From Corynebacterium sp. 21KM1197 (GTDB lineage Bacteria; Actinomycetota; Actinomycetes; Mycobacteriales; Mycobacteriaceae), in the NCBI RefSeq assembly GCF_033783015.1, contig NZ_CP123907.1, positions 62,001 through 126,000 of the forward strand: a DNA stretch of 64,000 nucleotides, in the 5' to 3' direction. A model generated the notes under the pieces. It had not been told where the DNA came from. It searched no databases and saw nothing but the letters and a program-made list of their open reading frames with translations. Shown piece after piece: positions 8,533-16,820 of this stretch (positions within the stretch are counted from its first letter, which is position 1; each line of letters starts with the position of its first letter). The translations under genes and the position numbers were made by a program.

Positions 8533-8920
8533 CGCGAAGCGTGGTTAGCGGCCTATCCGCCGGGCTTGTGGTTCGTACCGTCAGGTCCGGCGGAGAATAG
8601 AAGTGTCGACTATGTCTGCTCTGCTTCTGGGGTTCGGCGTGTTGGTTGGGTTTGAGCCACGAGGTCCTTGGTGTGCGTCTACACCGTCATCCGATACACG
8701 TTGAACCGCCGACAGATCGAGACCACGCTCTCGCCGTTCGCCCAGGCCGCCTCAAACAGCTTACGATGCTCATCGTTTGTTCCAACTGTGGGAGAACAAC
8801 CGGTAGGGTCTATGGGCGTCGGAAACTATGGCAACTGAAGTGACATTGAAGCGTCCTGGGTTTTGTTCCTCGGTCCCATCAAGGAGGACGGGAACATCAC
8901 CCAACGATACCCACAAGAGT
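8533..8920. other. Non-coding stretch with a transposase scrap
   Basis: The space between the ABC-3C ATPase and HrpB. It holds an imperfect inverted pair CCGCCGG...CCGGCGG around 8557-8595, and the short helix-turn-helix-like fragment described separately. No intact gene is visible. Confidence 0.5.
8679..8828 (-). pseudogene. Fragment resembling the N-terminal HTH of a transposase
   Basis: On the minus strand an open stretch without a start codon translates as NDEHRKLFEAAWANGESVV, followed by SICRRFNVYRMTV and a stop at 8679. The 'ICRRFNV' helix pattern resembles the N-terminal helix-turn-helix of IS481/IS3-type transposases. There is no catalytic part nearby, so this is at most a remnant. 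Its position directly behind the ABC-3C module suggests past mobility of that module. The family assignment is tentative. Confidence 0.35.
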
Positions 8921-11284
8921 TCAAAGCCCCCTCCTCTTCACCCTCCCCGTGGCCTGCGAGCTCCACGGGTCCTCCGGCCAGGGGTGCTTGGGGTAGCGGC
9001 CGCGCATTTCCGCGCGCACCTGAGCGTAGGGGCCGGACCAGAAGCTGGCGAGGTCGTCGGTAATGGCGAGGTCGCGGCCCGCCGGGGAGAGCAACCGGAA
9101 CTGCACCGGCACCCCGGCGCAGGTGGGGGATTGCGCCAGGCCAAAGCACTCCTGGAGTTTTACCCGCACCACCGGGCGGCCCTCGGAGTAGTCCACGCGG
9201 GGGCGCGAACCACTGGGCACTTCCAGGCGCTCGGGGGCGAGTTCCTCCATGCGGGCGGCCTCCGGCCAGGGCAGCAGCCGCTGTAAGGCTGGGTAAAGAT
9301 CCACCGGTTTTCCATCGGCTAGGGCCTCTAACTCCGGCCGCAGCCACGCCTCGGGGTCGGCGGCGGAAACCTCCGGCCAGGGCTCTCCCAGCCGCGAGCG
9401 GAGAAAGGCCAGCCGGTCGCGCAGGTGCGCGGCGGCGGGGGAGAGAGTGAACATCGCCAGCCCCTCGGCTCGCACCGTGGCCGCGAGGGCGGAAACGGCC
9501 TGCTCGGTGGGCACTGCGATGGGAGTGGAGGAGAGCCGGATCGCGCCCAGGCGGCGCACCAGCCGACCTCGCACCCGCCCCTGGGACACCTCGGCCTGGT
9601 ACTCCTCCGTCACGCCCACCGCTTCCAGCGCCTCGTCCTCGCTGAGCCGCGCGGCGGCGCGAATCACCGCGCCCTCCCCCGAGCGGGAGACCTCCGCGAC
9701 GGCGAGCCAGGGGGCGTCGGCAAGCGGGGAGGAACGGGGCAGGCGCGCCCGCGTGCCGGAGGCCAGCAGGTAATCGGAGTCCTGTCGCCGCGCCACTAGG
9801 GCGGGATAGGCGTGGGCGGTGACCGCGCCGGGGGTTACCCTGTGCGCGGGGACGGACACCAGGCGGCGCAGCCGCTCCACTTCCCGGCGAGGGGCCTGAG
9901 CGGCGGCGATGTCCCCGGAGGGGGAGGAGGCTAGCACCGCCACCGTCTCCGCCGCCGAGGGGCCCAAGTCCCGCAGCGCGCGACCCAGGCGCGGGTCGAG
10001 GGGTAGGGCGGCCAGGGCACGACCGGTGTCGGTCGCGGTGCCGTCGGCGGCGAGGGCACCGAGGCTAAAAAGGGTGGCCTCGGCGGCGTCGAGAGCCTGC
10101 TGTGGGGGAGCCTGAAGCAGCGGCAGACCCTCCCCGCGTGGGGTGCCCCAGCATGCCAGCCACAGCGCGGCCTGGGTGAGGTCGCTCACCGCGATCTCCG
10201 GGGTGACCTCGGCGGGCAGGTGCTGAAACTCCTGCTCGGAGAACGCCCGAATCACCCGGCCCGGCCCCTCGCGCCCGGCACGCCCCGCGCGTTGCTCGGC
10301 GGTGGGTCGCGCCTCCGAGACCGTGACCAGCCCATTCATCTGGCGGGCGGCGTCGCGGCGCGGCTCGCGGGAGAGCCCGGAATCCACCACCGCGCGCACG
10401 CCCGGCACGGTGAGCGAGGACTCGGCTATCGACGTCGCCACCACCACCCGGGGCCGCTCGCCGGGCTGTAATGCTGCGTGAGTCTGCGCCGCGCTCAGTC
10501 GCCCGTGCAGCGGCACGCCCAGGTCACCCAGGTGCCCGAGAACCCGCTCCACCTCGCGCACCCCGGGCGCGAACACCAGCACGGACTGTCCGTGCCTCTG
10601 CACATCGCGGCGCGCCAGGTGAGCCAAGTGCTCATAAAACGTCGGCTCCCCGCGCAGACGGCCGGGGTGCGGGGCGTACTCCACGCTCAGCGGGTGGATC
10701 ACCGCCGGGCTATCCACGATGGGCGCGCCGCCCATGAGCGCGGCGTAGCGCGCGGCCTGCACGGTGGCGGACATCGCCACCAGCACCAGATCCTCGCGCA
10801 ACTGGGCAACCTCGATGAGCATGCCCAGCAGCACGTCCGTGTCCAGGTGACGCTCGTGTACCTCATCGACCACCACGGCGGCCACGCCCTCCAGGGAGGG
10901 ATCGCGCAGCACCATGCGCAGCAGCACGCCGGGGGTCACGAACTCCACCAGCGCCCCGGCCAGGCTGTGCCCCCGCATGCGGTGGCCCACGCGCTCGCCC
11001 AGGGCGCTGCCGTCGAGGTGGGCCAGGCGCTGCGCGGCGGAGCGCACCGCCACGCGGCGCGGGGCGCAGACGAGCACCTTGCTGATCGCGCCGGGATCAG
11101 CTGATTTTTCGGAGGCCGCGAGCGCAAGGTTCGTCAGCGCCGGGGGTACCAGCGTGGTCTTACCCGTGCCGGGCGGGGCCTGCACCACGGCGCGGCGTTG
11201 GGTGGCGCAGGCGCGGGTGAGGTCGTTGAGGGCGGCGGCGAAGGGCAGGCCGGTGCCGATGCGGGAGAGGTCGAAGGGGCGCAT
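8921..11284 (-). CDS. hrpB: ATP-dependent helicase HrpB
   Basis: A 787-residue DEAH/DExH-type helicase. Motif I APPGTGKTTL is at about residues 36-45, DEVH at 140-143 and SAT at 172-174. Motifs V and VI read VVVATSIAESSLTVPGV and EQRAGRAGREGPG. The HrpB-specific C-terminal domain is present (LAWAL-type region, SSPLADAPWLAVAEV, PVQFRLLSPAGRDLAITDDLASFWSGPYAQVRAEMRGRYPKHPWPEDP). Substrate and physiological role are poorly known in the family. ATG 11284 lies just 4 bases after the stop of the acetyltransferase gene, so the two are co-transcribed. An upstream in-frame ATG at 11374 would overlap that gene with a low-complexity N/S tail. Confidence 0.92.
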   Translation of the reverse strand: MRPFDLSRIGTGLPFAAALNDLTRACATQRRAVVQAPPGTGKTTLVPPALTNLALAASEKSADPGAISKVLVCAPRRVAVRSAAQRLAHLDGSALGERVGHRMRGHSLAGALVEFVTPGVLLRMVLRDPSLEGVAAVVVDEVHERHLDTDVLLGMLIEVAQLREDLVLVAMSATVQAARYAALMGGAPIVDSPAVIHPLSVEYAPHPGRLRGEPTFYEHLAHLARRDVQRHGQSVLVFAPGVREVERVLGHLGDLGVPLHGRLSAAQTHAALQPGERPRVVVATSIAESSLTVPGVRAVVDSGLSREPRRDAARQMNGLVTVSEARPTAEQRAGRAGREGPGRVIRAFSEQEFQHLPAEVTPEIAVSDLTQAALWLACWGTPRGEGLPLLQAPPQQALDAAEATLFSLGALAADGTATDTGRALAALPLDPRLGRALRDLGPSAAETVAVLASSPSGDIAAAQAPRREVERLRRLVSVPAHRVTPGAVTAHAYPALVARRQDSDYLLASGTRARLPRSSPLADAPWLAVAEVSRSGEGAVIRAAARLSEDEALEAVGVTEEYQAEVSQGRVRGRLVRRLGAIRLSSTPIAVPTEQAVSALAATVRAEGLAMFTLSPAAAHLRDRLAFLRSRLGEPWPEVSAADPEAWLRPELEALADGKPVDLYPALQRLLPWPEAARMEELAPERLEVPSGSRPRVDYSEGRPVVRVKLQECFGLAQSPTCAGVPVQFRLLSPAGRDLAITDDLASFWSGPYAQVRAEMRGRYPKHPWPEDPWSSQATGRVKRRGL

Positions 11285-11288
11285 GGGG

Positions 11289-11966
11289 TTATTGTTGCTG
11301 GACTTGCTGGGGTTGTTGCCGCTGGGGTTGTTTTGCTTGCCCTTGCGGGAGCGCCGCCCGCTCGGCGTCGGCACGCTGCCGGTCGCGCATGCGCACCACG
11401 CGCGCCGGGTGGCCCAGGGCCACGGCGTCGTCTGGAATATTGCGGGTGACCAGGGAACCCGCGCCGATGGTCACGCGGTCACCGATGCTCACCCCCGGCA
11501 GCACGATTGTGCCCGCACCAATCCAGGTATCGGCGCCCACCGTGATGGGCAGCGCCTGCTCCCAGCCCTCGGCGCGCATCTCCACATCGTCCACCGGGTG
11601 CCCCACGGTGAGGAACTGGCAGTTCGGGCCGATCAGCGTGCGCTCCCCGATGGTCACGGGCGCGCTGCTGAGCACCGTCACACCCATGTTGATGAACACG
11701 TCGCGGCCCAGGCGCAGGTGACAGCCGTACTCGACGCTGGCCGGGGCGATCACCGTGGCGGTGGCGTGATCGGCGCGAGTGAGTTCCCTAATGATCTCGC
11801 GGGCGGCGCGCGGGTCGGTATTGTCCAGGGCGTTGAGTTCGTGCAGCAGGCCGAAGCTGCGCTGCTGTTCTGCGGTGAGCTCCGGGCTTCCGGGAAGGTG
11901 CCAGGCCCCGGAGGCCATCTGTTCCAGGGAGGTTGTGGGGGTCGCGGGATGCGTCATGTCCACCAT
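11289..11966 (-). CDS. Maltose/galactoside O-acetyltransferase-type sugar acetyltransferase
   Basis: A 225-residue left-handed beta-helix acetyltransferase. The hexapeptide-repeat region includes INMGVTVLSSAPVTIGERT, IGPNCQFLTVGHPVD (catalytic His in the H-P dipeptide), ITVGADTWIGAGTIVLPGVSIG and AVALGHPARVVR. This is the order typical of the maltose O-acetyltransferase (Maa/NodL/LacA) family, which uses acetyl-CoA. The N-terminal maltose-acetyltransferase helix pair is present. The C-terminus is an unusual glutamine/proline-rich tail (QPQRQQPQQVQQQ) not needed by the fold. Either ATG 11966 or ATG 11957 could start it. Confidence 0.85.
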   Translation of the reverse strand: MVDMTHPATPTTSLEQMASGAWHLPGSPELTAEQQRSFGLLHELNALDNTDPRAAREIIRELTRADHATATVIAPASVEYGCHLRLGRDVFINMGVTVLSSAPVTIGERTLIGPNCQFLTVGHPVDDVEMRAEGWEQALPITVGADTWIGAGTIVLPGVSIGDRVTIGAGSLVTRNIPDDAVALGHPARVVRMRDRQRADAERAALPQGQAKQPQRQQPQQVQQQ

Positions 11967-12002
11967 TGTGACATTAAGGCCGGGGTGTGATGCGCGCCTC
12001 GC

Positions 12003-12008
12003 TATAGT
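12003..12008 (+). promoter_or_regulatory. -10 box TATAGT for the SDR gene, near-leaderless
   Basis: TATAGT ends 8 bases before ATG 12017, so transcription should begin within a base or two of the start codon. A GAGGAGG sequence that looks like a ribosome binding site occupies the gap, but it would lie upstream of such a transcript. Confidence 0.45.
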
Positions 12009-12016
12009 GAGGAGGC

Positions 12017-12757
12017 ATGAGCGAACGCGAGCAGAAAATAGCGGTGGTCACCGGGGCGTCCTCCGGGATCGGGGCCGCCACCGCACGCGCTTTGGCTACC
12101 GACGGCTGGTACGTCATCGCTGCCGCGCGCCGCTATGAGCGGGTGGCCGCCCTAGCGGAAGAAATCGGGGGGCAGGCCTGCCGCCTCGACGTCACCGATG
12201 AGGAATCCGTGCTGGGACTGGCCCGCTGCGTGGCGGAACGCGGCGGCTGCGACCTGCTGGTGAACAACGCCGGCGGGGCGCGCGGACTCGACCCCGTGAT
12301 AGAGGCGGACATAGAAAAATGGCGCTGGATGTACGAGGTCAATGTGCTGGGCACCCTCCGCGTGAGCAACGCCCTGCATGAGGCCCTGGCGGCCTCCCCG
12401 CACGGGGGCCTCGTGGTGAACATCGGCTCCGTGGCCGGACTCAACCCCTACCCCGGCGGCGCCGGATACAACGCCGCCAAGTTCGGGCTGCGTGCGCTGA
12501 CCCGCGTGCAGCGCATAGAGGAGGCCTCCGCCACACCCGAGGGGCTGCGCGTCACCCAGATCGACCCCGGCCGCGTGCACACCGAGGAGTTCTCCCTCAA
12601 CCGCTTTGACGGCGACGCCGCCCGCGCCGCCGCTGTGTACGAGGGCGTGCTCAGCCTCAGCGCCGAGGACATTGCCGAGGCCGTCCGCTGGGTGGCCTCC
12701 CTGCCCGCACACGTCAATGTGGATCACCTCCACCTCATGCCCAAGGACCAGGCATGA
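12017..12757 (+). CDS. SDR-family oxidoreductase (NADP-dependent dehydrogenase, YdfG-like)
   Basis: A 246-residue classical short-chain dehydrogenase. The nucleotide-binding motif TGASSGIG is at residues 13-20, NNAG near 82, the catalytic Ser in NIGSVAG and the YxxxK motif in YNAAK. The C-terminal VNVDHLHLMPKDQA resembles serine/3-hydroxy acid dehydrogenases of the YdfG type. The substrate is not certain. The stop overlaps the start of the LysE-type gene by four bases (ATGA), so the two are translationally coupled. Confidence 0.88.
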   Translation: MSEREQKIAVVTGASSGIGAATARALATDGWYVIAAARRYERVAALAEEIGGQACRLDVTDEESVLGLARCVAERGGCDLLVNNAGGARGLDPVIEADIEKWRWMYEVNVLGTLRVSNALHEALAASPHGGLVVNIGSVAGLNPYPGGAGYNAAKFGLRALTRVQRIEEASATPEGLRVTQIDPGRVHTEEFSLNRFDGDAARAAAVYEGVLSLSAEDIAEAVRWVASLPAHVNVDHLHLMPKDQA

Positions 12758-13413
12758 CGCTCGCCTCCTTCCTCGCGCTGCTGGTCACCTGGTGCACCGC
12801 GATCCTCAGCCCCGGGCCGGACATCGTGCAGATCACCCGCCTGGGATCGCGCAGCCGCCGCGCCGGGGTGTGGTGCGCCGTGGGGATCATGACGGGCAAC
12901 GCCATCTGGATCATCGCCTCCCTGGCCGGATTGGCCGCCCTCATGCAGGCCTACCCGGCGATTCTGGGGTGGCTGCAACTCCTCGGCGGCTCCTACCTGG
13001 GGTGGTTGGGATTCAAGGCGCTGCGCGCGGGGATAAAGGGGTGGGGTGGTTCTTCCTCTTCTCTGTCGCCTGCCGGGCCTACTGGGCCTGCCGAACCCGA
13101 GATCAGCGCCGCCCAGGCCTGGCGCTCCGGCCTGGCCACCAACATGGCCAACCCCAAGGCCATCGTGTTCTTTGGCGCGGTATTCTCCCAGTTCATTCGC
13201 CCGGATATGGGCGCGCACTGGACGCTGATCGTGGCCGTGGCCCTCATCGTGGTGGGGCTGGCGTGGTTTGTGGGATTCGCCCTGGCGGTGCGGGCACTTT
13301 CCGCCAAGATCGCCCGCAACGGGGCGCTTATTGATGTGATCACCGGCGCGATCTTCCTCCTGCTCGCGGTGTACATGATGGTGGAGGGGGTGCGGGCGGT
13401 GGTGTGGGGTTAA
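12754..13413 (+). CDS. LysE/RhtB family amino-acid exporter
   Basis: A 219-residue membrane protein with about six helices. The N-terminal SPGPDIVQITRLGSRSRRAG is the LysE/RhtB signature (usually xPGP...R.G...G). The central GLATNMANPKAIVFFGAVFSQF is the second conserved block. Members export amino acids or homoserine lactone. The cargo is not determinable. A low-complexity loop rich in S, P and G (about residues 92-110) separates the two halves. It is transcribed with the SDR gene (4-base overlap). A hairpin follows 22 bases after the stop. Confidence 0.87.
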   Translation: MTLASFLALLVTWCTAILSPGPDIVQITRLGSRSRRAGVWCAVGIMTGNAIWIIASLAGLAALMQAYPAILGWLQLLGGSYLGWLGFKALRAGIKGWGGSSSSLSPAGPTGPAEPEISAAQAWRSGLATNMANPKAIVFFGAVFSQFIRPDMGAHWTLIVAVALIVVGLAWFVGFALAVRALSAKIARNGALIDVITGAIFLLLAVYMMVEGVRAVVWG

Positions 13414-13435
13414 AGCCGGGTGAAAACCAAACGCC

Positions 13436-13466
13436 CACAAGCAGGCAGAAAATCTGCGTCCTTGTG
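13436..13466 (+). terminator. Hairpin after the SDR/LysE pair
   Basis: CACAAG (13436-13441) pairs with CTTGTG (13461-13466), and inside it GCAGA pairs with TCTGC around an AAA loop. There is no immediate U run, only GTTTCTT about 8 bases later, so termination strength is uncertain. Confidence 0.35.
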
Positions 13467-13494
13467 AGCTGACGTTTCTTATCGTACACCCCAC

Positions 13495-13500
13495 TACACT
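13495..13500 (+). promoter_or_regulatory. -10 box TACACT for the S4 gene, leaderless geometry
   Basis: TACACT ends exactly 7 bases before ATG 13508, and no ribosome binding site is present in the gap. This is the geometry of a leaderless transcript, common in corynebacteria. Confidence 0.5.
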
Positions 13501-13507
13501 CAACCCC

Positions 13508-13804
13508 ATGCAGGTAGTTGAGGTATCCATCAGGGAAGAAACCATCAAGCTCGGGCAGTTCATCAAGCTGGCCAGCCTCGTGGCCACCGGGGGTGAGGCC
13601 AAGGAGGCCATCGCCGCCGGGATCGTCACGGTCAATGAGGAGCCGGAGGTGCGCCGGGGGCGTACCCTGATCTCCGGCGACGTGGTGTGCGTGCAGGGTA
13701 ACTGCGCCCGGGTGATCGCGGCCAGCGAGGCCCCCGAGGACGATTATTTTGACGAGGCCACCGCCGATGATGACTTTGATCCTGAGAAGTGGAGGAACCT
13801 CTAA
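13508..13804 (+). CDS. S4-domain RNA-binding protein
   Basis: A 98-residue protein. The S4 fold is visible in KLGQFIKLASLVATGGEAKEAI, AGIVTVNEEPEVRRGRTLISGDVVCV. This is the single-domain YaaA/RlbA-like type, known to bind structured RNA such as ribosomal RNA. A conspicuously acidic tail (EDDYFDEATADDDFDPE) follows. Its stop shares one base with the start of the next gene (TAATG), so translation is coupled. Confidence 0.85.
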   Translation: MQVVEVSIREETIKLGQFIKLASLVATGGEAKEAIAAGIVTVNEEPEVRRGRTLISGDVVCVQGNCARVIAASEAPEDDYFDEATADDDFDPEKWRNL

Positions 13805-14601
13805 TGCCCGCTTTCCATGCCGAGCCGGGAATGCCCTATTGGATTGACCTTAATACCTCCGATCCCCGCCGCAGCGAGTATTTTTATTCCGAACTCCTGG
13901 GGTGGGAGTTTGAATCCGTGGGCGAGCAGGGCCAGCGTTTAGCGCGCGTGCAGGGGCTGCCGGTGGCCGGTTTGTTGCCGCAGCCGGAGGAATCCGCCCT
14001 CCCGGACACCTGGGTCACCTCCTTCCTCGCGCGCGACCTGGATGTGCAGGTGGGGGGCGTCGATAAGCTCGGCGGCAGGGTGCTCAGCGCGCCGCAGCCC
14101 GCGCAGGTGGGTCGCCTCGCGGTGCTTGCCGACGCCACCGGGGCCCTCTTTGGCCTGGTAGAACCCAATGCGGGCGAGGCCTTTGTGGCGGCCGGGGAGC
14201 CGGGCACGCCGGTGTGGCACGAACTGACCGCCACCACGCGGTACGCGCAGGCGGGGGAGTTTTACCGGGAGTTGCTGGGCTGGACGCTCGCGGAGGAGGA
14301 AGGGTACACCGCCGCGCTTGCCGACGGCGCGGCCTTCGCCGGGCTGGCCGATGCCGAGGGGCAGTTCCCGCCGCAGGTGCCGAGTTTTTGGCAGAGTTAC
14401 CTGGGAATTGAGGATATTGACGTGCGCGTGGCGCGGGTGGCGGAATTGGGCGGCGAGGTGATTAGGCGACCCTGGGATAGTCCCTTTGGGCGGTTGGCGA
14501 TTATCGCGGATTCCACCGGAGCGACCGTCACGTTGTGCGAGGTGGAGCCCTATACCGAGCCCGATATTCAAGAAGGTGACGATATTTTTTCAGCGTTGTA
14601 A
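13804..14601 (+). CDS. VOC-superfamily protein with two glyoxalase domains (CFP30B/Rv0577-like)
   Basis: A 265-residue protein made of two tandem VOC modules, about residues 8-125 and 133-255. Each begins with a 'PxW..L.T.D...A..FY.ELLGW' block (PYWIDLNTSDPRRSEYFYSE and PVWHELTATTRYAQAGEFYR). The layout and phrases such as DATGALFGLVEPNAGEAF and ADSTGATVTLCEVEP resemble the mycobacterial antigen CFP30B. Reaction and metal dependence are unknown. ATG 13804 overlaps the previous stop, and the five in-frame codons before it belong to the S4 gene's end. Confidence 0.83.
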   Translation: MPAFHAEPGMPYWIDLNTSDPRRSEYFYSELLGWEFESVGEQGQRLARVQGLPVAGLLPQPEESALPDTWVTSFLARDLDVQVGGVDKLGGRVLSAPQPAQVGRLAVLADATGALFGLVEPNAGEAFVAAGEPGTPVWHELTATTRYAQAGEFYRELLGWTLAEEEGYTAALADGAAFAGLADAEGQFPPQVPSFWQSYLGIEDIDVRVARVAELGGEVIRRPWDSPFGRLAIIADSTGATVTLCEVEPYTEPDIQEGDDIFSAL

Positions 14602-14611
14602 TATACGCCAC

Positions 14612-15502
14612 GTGCACAAAATATTCTCCCGTTCCCTGGCTCTCTCCGGCGCGGCCCTCGTTCTGGCGGTTCCCGCCGCGCAGGGCCTCACCATTGATCC
14701 CGCCTTTGTGCCCGAGCGCACCCAAATGACGATGAACATTGCCGGTGGCCCCACCATTGCCACCGCGAACGCCTCGGAATCCCGCCCGGCGCTCTCCCTC
14801 TCCAAGCTCTACCTGGGGTATTGGGTGCTCGCTCACGGGGCACCCGAGGACGCCGCCAAGGTGGAAAACATGATCCGCTACTCCGAGGACGGCACCGCCT
14901 CCGCCCTCGACGCGCGTTATCCGCAGGCGATCCCCGAGGTCATCGCACAGTTCGGCCTGAGCAACACCCATCACAACGGCTTCTGGGGTAACACCACCAC
15001 CAGCACCAACGACGTGACCACCTTCCTCGAAGCCACCCGCCACGACCCCGCGGCCCGACCCCTCTTCGAGGGAATGCGCACCGCCGCCCCCGTGGCCGCC
15101 GACGGCTACGCCCAGGATTACGGCACCGCCCAATTGCCGGGCGTGCTGGGCACCAAGTTCGGCTGGGCCGACGATCGAAGCGTCCACGCCACCGCCTCCT
15201 TTGGCCCCGGTTTCAGCATCGCGGCCAACACCTACGGCACCCGCGATGACCACACCCAGGACGTGAAGGGCGCCGTGATCCCCGAGGCCCCGGCTCTGCC
15301 GGGGGTACCGGCTTTGCCGGAGGCGGTCGTTCCCCCGGTGAACGAGTCCAGCACCACCGTGGAAACCAGCGAGATGGCCACCGGCACGGAGATCAAGGAT
15401 CACGTGGCTTGCGTGGATCCGCTCGACGTGCGCGACGCCCTGATCAGCGACGACGCCGCCATCCCCGGCGGCCTCCTCCGAGCCCTGCCGGGCTGTGCTT
15501 GA
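14612..15502 (+). CDS. Secreted beta-lactamase-fold serine hydrolase-like protein
   Basis: A 296-residue protein from GTG 14612. A signal peptide is clear: a positive start (HKIFSRS), then LALSGAALVLAVPAAQG. The mature part contains SLSK (S-x-x-K, near residue 66), TTSTNDVTTFLEATRHDP and a late KFGWADD in place of the usual KTG triad. This is the order expected for class A beta-lactamase/D,D-peptidase folds. It is short for a penicillin-binding protein, and its middle S-x-N element is not obvious (YSEDGTAS is the best candidate), so activity is uncertain. The C-terminal third is proline/alanine/valine rich, followed by a Cys pair (VACVDP...LPGCA). A corynebacterial cell-wall role is plausible. 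Confidence 0.6.
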   Translation: MHKIFSRSLALSGAALVLAVPAAQGLTIDPAFVPERTQMTMNIAGGPTIATANASESRPALSLSKLYLGYWVLAHGAPEDAAKVENMIRYSEDGTASALDARYPQAIPEVIAQFGLSNTHHNGFWGNTTTSTNDVTTFLEATRHDPAARPLFEGMRTAAPVAADGYAQDYGTAQLPGVLGTKFGWADDRSVHATASFGPGFSIAANTYGTRDDHTQDVKGAVIPEAPALPGVPALPEAVVPPVNESSTTVETSEMATGTEIKDHVACVDPLDVRDALISDDAAIPGGLLRALPGCA

Positions 15503-15532
15503 TTCTGCGGCGCGGTGTAGCGCTCGGTTGTA

Positions 15533-15599
15533 GCTCTAAGGGGTGCCATTAGGTGGGGTCGGGGGCGCGGTCCAGCCGCAATGGCACCCCTTGGTGTTG
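15533..15599. repeat. Intergenic palindrome, copy 1
   Basis: Left arm CTAAGGGGTGCCATTAGG, right arm AATGGCACCCCTTGGTGTTG, GC-rich centre. First of three copies between two convergent genes. Confidence 0.85.
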
Positions 15600-15633
15600 A
15601 GGAGCGCTGAGATTTAGTGACGGGCGGGGTCTG

Positions 15634-15702
15634 CAACCTTGAGGGGTGCCACTGGGAGGGGATTGTGGCCGGAAGCCCCGGTAATGGCACCCGTTAGTGT
15701 TG
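15634..15702. repeat. Intergenic palindrome, copy 2
   Basis: Left arm CAACCTTGAGGGGTGCCACT; right arm AATGGCACCCGTTAGTGTTG. The arms carry a few mismatches relative to the family consensus. Confidence 0.82.
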
Positions 15703-15758
15703 TGGAGCGCAGTGGTACGCCGGGCCACCAACGCGCAACAACGCCGAACAACACAGAA

Positions 15759-15827
15759 CAACGCTAAGGGGTGCCGCTGGGTCGGTTACCCCGCCCGAAC
15801 CCCGGCCAATGGCACCCCTTAGCGCTG
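15759..15827. repeat. Intergenic palindrome, copy 3
   Basis: Left arm CAACGCTAAGGGGTGCC, right arm GGCACCCCTTAGCGCTG. It lies 13 bases beyond the stop of the minus-strand hydrolase. A short run of CAACGC/ACAACA repeats precedes it. Confidence 0.85.
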
Positions 15828-15840
15828 TTTGCCGCCGCTA

Positions 15841-16749
15841 CTACCCCTTCAGGAACTCGGCCACGCCCCGGATCTTGGCGCGGGCCACCTCGGGGGTGGA
15901 GATGCGGTGTCGGGCGGTGAACTCCTGGATCTCCACGTGGGCGGCCTGGTCGAGGCCGGAGGGTCGGGAGGCGATCTCGTCGTGGAGCGCGATCTGCACC
16001 AGGGTGCGCGGCCACTCGGTGACCGGCGGCAGATTCAACCCACCGCGCACCTCCTCCGGGAGGTTCGCCACCGAGGCGAGGTCGGGGAAGGTGAGCACCA
16101 GGGCGTCGAAAAGCGGCGCGGTGAGGGTCGCGAGCGCCCCACCGGAGGAATAACCCCAGCCCGTGACGTGCTGCGCCCCCTGGGAGCGGGCGTAATCCAC
16201 GGCGGCGCGCACCGCCGTGTGCATGTCCCCGAGGGTGTGGGCGGGGGCGAGGGGATAATCCAGATCCAGGATCGTGGTGCCAGACAGCGCGGCGGCCGCC
16301 GCCACCTCGGGCCGCCACTGGTGTTCCAGCGCCTCCCCGGAGCCGCGCCACCACCCGCCGGAGTGGAGGGAGATGGCCCAGCGGCCGGAGGGGCGAGGGG
16401 GAACAAAAACGCGCCCCGCCACGGCGGGCACCTCGTGGGCGGTGACCTCGGTGCCAAAGGCCACCCCGGGCATGGAGTGATCGCGGCCGGCGCCGAGCAT
16501 GAGCATGGCGGCGTGGGTGAGGCGATCGGGGAGGAGCGCGGTCCAGCGGTCGGCGGGGAGGGGATCGCCCGCGCCCCCGGCCCAGGGCGGGCTAAAAGAG
16601 GGCAGCGGATAATGGGCATCAATATAGGTGCCCAGTTGCTCTAACTGCTGCTCCTCGGTGAACTCGCGGTCGATGCCGCCCACCTGGAAGTCCTGGCGCT
16701 CGCGGGCCTCGGCGTGATCGGGGGTGGGCGCGGTGTTTTCCCTAGTCAT
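15841..16749 (-). CDS. Alpha/beta-hydrolase fold protein
   Basis: A 302-residue protein. The oxyanion-hole segment SLHSGGWWRGSG (near residue 147, HSGG where most carboxylesterases have HGGG) and the nucleophile elbow WGYSSGGALA (near 217) define an alpha/beta hydrolase of the HSL/carboxylesterase kind. ALVLTFPDLAS and QIALHDEIASRPSG follow at the positions where the acid and histidine are expected. The fold extends from about residue 90. The N-terminal segment is charged and specific to this group. Substrate unknown. The three palindromes at 15.53-15.83 kb separate it from the convergent secreted protein gene. Confidence 0.8.
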   Translation of the reverse strand: MTRENTAPTPDHAEARERQDFQVGGIDREFTEEQQLEQLGTYIDAHYPLPSFSPPWAGGAGDPLPADRWTALLPDRLTHAAMLMLGAGRDHSMPGVAFGTEVTAHEVPAVAGRVFVPPRPSGRWAISLHSGGWWRGSGEALEHQWRPEVAAAAALSGTTILDLDYPLAPAHTLGDMHTAVRAAVDYARSQGAQHVTGWGYSSGGALATLTAPLFDALVLTFPDLASVANLPEEVRGGLNLPPVTEWPRTLVQIALHDEIASRPSGLDQAAHVEIQEFTARHRISTPEVARAKIRGVAEFLKG

Positions 16750-16820
16750 GCGCCCCAGGGTAATCAGGGCGCGAGGTTCGCGCCGCGCACCTTAAACACC
16801 GCGCTGCACAAACCCAACCC

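Noticed and set aside
8646..8843. 65-codon plus-strand frame with CSNCGR motif
   Set aside because: Antisense to the more protein-like HTH scrap. A single CxxC pair is not enough for a zinc ribbon and there is no ribosome binding site.
15533..15827. Three palindromes in a row as a second CRISPR array
   Set aside because: The conserved parts are inverted arms of each unit, spacing is irregular, and the same units occur singly elsewhere. This is not a direct-repeat array.
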